Source: Motacilla alba alba (lineage: Eukaryota; Chordata; Aves; Passeriformes; Motacillidae). From it: DNA of 64,000 nucleotides. Made by a program: the position numbers and the translations under genes. Of the stretch, positions 60,603 through 64,000 are shown one piece after another. The notes below the pieces were generated by a model. The model did not search any database, was not told the origin of the DNA, and saw only the letters and a list, made by a program, of their open reading frames with translations. The stretch is from positions 2,356,001 to 2,420,000 of the forward strand of contig NC_052027.1 of NCBI RefSeq assembly GCF_015832195.1. The letters are read 5' to 3'. Within the stretch, counting starts at the first letter, position 1. Every line of letters starts with the position of its first letter.

Positions 60603-60787
60603 CATAGACAAATAATTGACCTCTCGCAGTGTTTGTTCCTCGGGTGTTTGCTGCCAGGCACTCGTAGGAACCTTCATCTTCCTGCTCAACGTTGGGGATT
60701 TCAAGAACTCCCCCGGTCCTGCTGTGTTGGATTTTCTTTGCCAAGGAGTTTCCATCAGACCTCTTCCAGCTAATGCTTGGGACAGGA
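60603..60787 (-). CDS. CNTN6: CNTN6 exon: Ig3, second half (first exon in window)
   Basis: 185 nt complete a codon from an upstream exon and encode PVPSISWKRSDGNSLAKKIQ, HSRTGGVLEIPNVEQEDEGS, YECLAANTRGTNTARGQLFV and Y plus one base. SISWKR has the core tryptophan and DEGSYECLA the second cysteine of Ig3. Acceptor 'acaattctttag', donor GTAAGC. The exon carrying the first half of Ig3 was sought up to 64000 and not found. Confidence 0.95.
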
Positions 60788-63700
60788 CTAAAGAATTGTA
60801 TTTATTGGAGAAAAAGAGAACAGCAGAGGAAAAAGAATGTAAAATCCTTTCTTGAGAGTAGCAGTATTTTTTTTAAAGAAATAATTCCTAAGCATGACAT
60901 ACAGATGTTCATATAAGACTGAGATTTTACAGCATGTCCGATTTATTTAGGAGCACAGGTCCAAAGTGGGATGAAATCCACAGCCAATTCTATGATTTTT
61001 CCTTAGGCAAATTTGTGTTTTTCCCATAGTAACTCTTACTTACAGGGGCTCAAACCTGTTTTTAAGCCCTGTGACACTGAAGCAATGACTTTGCAAGTCC
61101 AAATAAACACCACAGAAGCTCTGAATTATTGACTGGTTCCCGCAGCAAACAAATTCCCTGTAGCACTAAAGGCATTTTCATACCCCAAAATAGGAAATAC
61201 TGGCCAAGATTTCAAAAGATCTAAAAATACCAATAAATCTAAATATAAAAAAAAAAAAACAGGAGCCAAGGTAGAAGAGAGCAGACAGAGAATTGAGTGA
61301 GGAGAGGAAAGAACAAAACATTGAGGCTGGAAAGAGATAGAGACAAAAAGGAATATTTCTTTTTTCATGTTTTTGACGCTTTTTATCATTTTCATGTATA
61401 TTTGGATCAATGTATCCCATACAACACAAAACAGTGAAGTGTGAAGGCAGCTATAAATACATCTTGGATTTCTGGTAATATCACAAGCCATAGGAGCCTC
61501 ACTTTCATGATCTATTATGTCACCAAAACACTTTGAAATATTAATAGTCATGGATTTCACAGTTGTTTGCTGTTTCTGCAAACTGAAATAAGTTGCTTTT
61601 TCTAACAAATTCAATTTTGAGCTTTTTTATAGGGGCTTTGGCTAAGTGCTGACTTCTTTTCCACTGGAAGTAACATCCACAGCAACTGAAAACACAACTT
61701 TCATGGAAGTTACAAGTCCTTGTTTCCAGTCTCCAAGGTCTCTGCCTGCAGTGCTGACTTACAAAGGATTCATCCCTTTTTAGCAGAGACTGTAACTGCT
61801 CGCCCCTTAAATTATTCAAGTTCAAGTCCTTGTTTTTTGAACAAAGAAATCAAGTCACAAATACAGAATGGATTAATTTCTTAATAATTCAGGAAGTTTG
61901 GGCCTGATTTCTGCACGTTGAGTCTGTGTGTCTGTGATGTTCCCAACTTCCCTCTGAGCCAAGAAGAACCAGAGTTGGGAGAAATGTGAGTTCTCTGAAC
62001 AATTTCCTGCACACAGGAGTGACTGGGACGTGTCAGTTACTGTTACCCAGTCAAAGGGCTGCAAAGCAAAACTGAGATTTTATTCCACTTTTCCTCATTT
62101 TGGTCAAATTCTAAAAAACTCCAGATCTTTCTGGACAACAGCCACTGTCACCACCACCTTTATTAGCTGTCCTTTCCAACAAGACCAAAAGCTATTTCAG
62201 ATATTTAATACCATTCCTTCCTAGGGAATTTTAAAGGGTTTGTTTTTCCTGAGGGAATTGTTAAAAGGTGCTGTCTCCTCCAGAAACCTTGTCACAGAAC
62301 CACAGGATCATTCAGGCTGGAAAAGACCTCCAAGACAGTCAAGTCCAACCTTCCACCTGCTCTCTAAACCATATCAGGAGGTGCCACATCTACTCATGGT
62401 TTGAAGCCTTCCAGGGCTGGTGACTCCAGAACTTCAGCGTTTCTCTGCTTTTCCAATGAAGCAATTTTTCTAAAAATCCAAGCCAAACACTCCTGGTGCA
62501 GCTGGAGGCTGTTGTCATGTCAGAAGAGCCCATCCCCACCTGGCTCCAGCTCCCTTCAGGTGTTTTTAGAGAGGAATGAGTCTTCCCTTGAGCCTTCTTT
62601 CCTCCAGACTGATGCTGCGCGCCAGCATTCCTGCAGGATTTCTCTGCAGCGAGTTAGTTTCAGTTATTTATTCAGTTATTAATCAGTTATTTATTCAGTT
62701 GTTATAAAGCAAGGTGCTTTTGGCTGTTTAAAAGGAGCACATCTCCAGTGCAGACCGAGCCTGGCTCACGACTGCCATGCTCCAGGCAGGAAAACAGCCA
62801 GGGGAGCTTCCCAGCCTGGCTGGGATTGATCCACAGCAAGGAGAGCACGGCTGGCTCTTCAAATCCTCCTGCATATTCAACACTGGGGGAGCAGCAACTG
62901 TGCAGCAGCAGCCTGCAGAACGCCAGGAGCGTTTAACTGCTTGCTTTAAAGGCGTCTCTTCTGGATTTAATTTTATTTTTTTTTTATAACAAAGAGATTA
63001 AAGGGAACCAGCAGCCATATGGGAGAAAAGAAACAATAATTAGATGCATTCTGCCACCTGAAAGAGCTTCATCTCCCTATTTCCTATTCTCTCAGCCATT
63101 TGTTTTTCTCTCAGCTCTGGTTGTTCATGAGCAAGGGAATTCTGTGCTGACACCAAGGCCAGAGGCAGTGCTAGGTGGGAAAAGGGCCCTTCTGTCAGCT
63201 TGGCCAAGGTTTGAGCAGGAGCTGCTCCCCTGATCTCCTTCTCCACACCACAGACTTTTAATCACATCCTTGGGGATGTCTCAAGGCAAGCTCAGCTCGT
63301 TTTTGGCCAGACATGCAGGAGTTTGACACTCACTCCTGATGTCAGCAGAGCAGGAGGACAGAGAAACCTCGGAGCTCATCAGCTTTGCTGTGATTAAAGA
63401 CAATAAATAGTTAACTGCACTTTGTTCTCCTGCCAGGCAGCCTGGATTTGATCAGGAGGAGGAATTCCTGAGTCAGGACAGCAGCTCCACCTGAGCTACA
63501 GGTAAAGGAGCAGAATCTGGCAGGATCCATAATTCAGCCAATTCCATGGGATGGACCTCCCTAGAGAATATCTGCATTCTTCCATTGATGCTTCATTGCT
63601 ACAGAATTCTCAGCATCTTCAATCACTGTATTTTGCAGAAAATAAGGGGGTTTTGGCTGGTTTCACTTTTTTTCTACTCTAAGATTTCCATCTTTATAAC

Positions 63701-64000
63701 CAAATCTCTTAACAGCAACTCGTACTCAGGCCGTGTGAAACCTTTCAAAGTTAAAAAATAAAACCAGTTTGATTAAATTGGGTTTTGGGACAAATAATCT
63801 ATTTAGAAATTGACGCTTTAAGGAGTGAAAATTTCCTTTAGAAGTAGGTAATTGTGTATAAAACCTAATTCAACCTTGTGAATTTTTGTGGGATTGTTTT
63901 TCATGTTCATATTCCTTGGGAGGCCAGGAGCTGTCACTGCTGCTCAGAGCAGTGCCTGCCCATGCAGCTTTGGGGTGGCCCTGCTCCTCATGGCTCCTTC
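60788..64000 (-). other. CNTN6: CNTN6 intron (partial, over 3.2 kb)
   Basis: Sequence upstream of the Ig3 exon, phase 2 or equivalent split codon. One CR1 is present and a short repeated 'cagttatttatt' occurs at 62648-62702. No further CNTN6 exon was recognised. Confidence 0.75.
62292..62640 (-). mobile_element. CR1 LINE fragment
   Basis: 'cattcaggctggaaaagacc', 'caagacagtcaagtccaacc', 'ccatccccacctggctccag' and 'gagcctt-ctttcctccag' follow a CR1 subfamily in order, reverse orientation. Related to the copy at 10640. Confidence 0.85.

Larger units (their letters stand above)
19386..60787 (-). other. CNTN6: CNTN6 (contactin-6/NB-3) gene, 16 3' coding exons
   Basis: Contactin-6 is a GPI-anchored neural cell adhesion molecule of the immunoglobulin superfamily, acting at the neuronal surface in neurite growth and synapse formation. 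Sixteen exons with AG acceptors and GT donors join in one frame: 1 nt + 786 codons including the stop. Domain order is second half of Ig3, Ig4, Ig5, Ig6, FnIII-1 to FnIII-4, GPI signal. The paralogue call rests on stretches such as [45 protein letters not shown] and NVTAKNITGL, which fit CNTN6 better than CNTN3, 4 or 5 as I remember them. Human CNTN6 has about 1028 residues, so roughly the N-terminal quarter is outside the window beyond 64000. In mammals CNTN6 spans some 300 kb; this copy is far more compact. Confidence 0.93.

Noticed and set aside
61613..61825. Possible upstream CNTN6 exon (minus-strand KLKIEF-type peptide)
   Set aside because: Superficially like the KIEV region before Ig3, but no cysteine motif, no matching splice phase and no further similarity.
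62460..62510. Peptide resembling the Ig3 first-cysteine region on the minus strand
   Set aside because: It lies inside a CR1 copy and the resemblance is limited to a few residues.
1..64000. CRISPR array, tRNA/rRNA genes or a bacterial-type gene cluster
   Set aside because: Tandem repeats here lack spacer structure, no tRNA cloverleaf or rRNA was recognised, and the sequence is clearly avian nuclear DNA.

Overview
The window comes from a bird genome. It is littered with 5'-truncated CR1 LINEs, many keeping the avian 3' end (a stretch like 'ccttccaacccaaaccattctggg' on one strand or the other). The one recognisable gene is vertebrate, with spliced exons. The style of the CR1 copies and the ERVK-like solo LTRs hint at a songbird, but I cannot name a species. 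A run of exactly 1000 N (6935-7934) is an assembly gap. I found no bacterial, CRISPR, operon-type or other unusual 'system'. The real content is one neural adhesion gene plus an interesting set of mobile-element insertions.

The gene is CNTN6 (contactin-6, NB-3) on the minus strand. Sixteen coding exons from 60787 down to 19386 join in frame through GT-AG junctions into about 785 residues: second half of Ig3, Ig4, Ig5, Ig6, four fibronectin type III domains, and a C-terminal GPI-anchor signal followed by a stop. The signal peptide, Ig1, Ig2 and the first half of Ig3 must lie beyond 64000. The assignment to CNTN6 rather than CNTN3/4/5 rests on paralogue-specific stretches in FnIII-1 to FnIII-4, recalled from known contactin sequences. 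The part seen here spans only about 41 kb. The largest intron (37528-53348, 15.8 kb) splits Ig5 and holds much of the repeat load; the smallest is 92 bp.

Layout: 1-19385 is the region downstream of CNTN6, with no gene I can support. It has CR1 fragments, a 70/53-bp minisatellite (3456-4012), the assembly gap and a 660-bp AT-only block (12297-12960). 19386-60787 is CNTN6 with introns carrying CR1s, three LTR insertions, a 410-bp homopurine array and two short-period minisatellites. 60788-64000 is a further CNTN6 intron with one CR1.

The most noteworthy pattern is how close transposable elements sit to CNTN6 splice sites. A solo LTR with a perfect 6-bp target duplication starts 22 nt past the donor of the FnIII-3 exon. 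CR1 pieces lie about 25 nt beyond both edges of the second Ig5 exon. A CR1 reverse-transcriptase fragment begins about 28 nt upstream of a 71-bp exon. Two LTRs are nested inside older CR1 copies.
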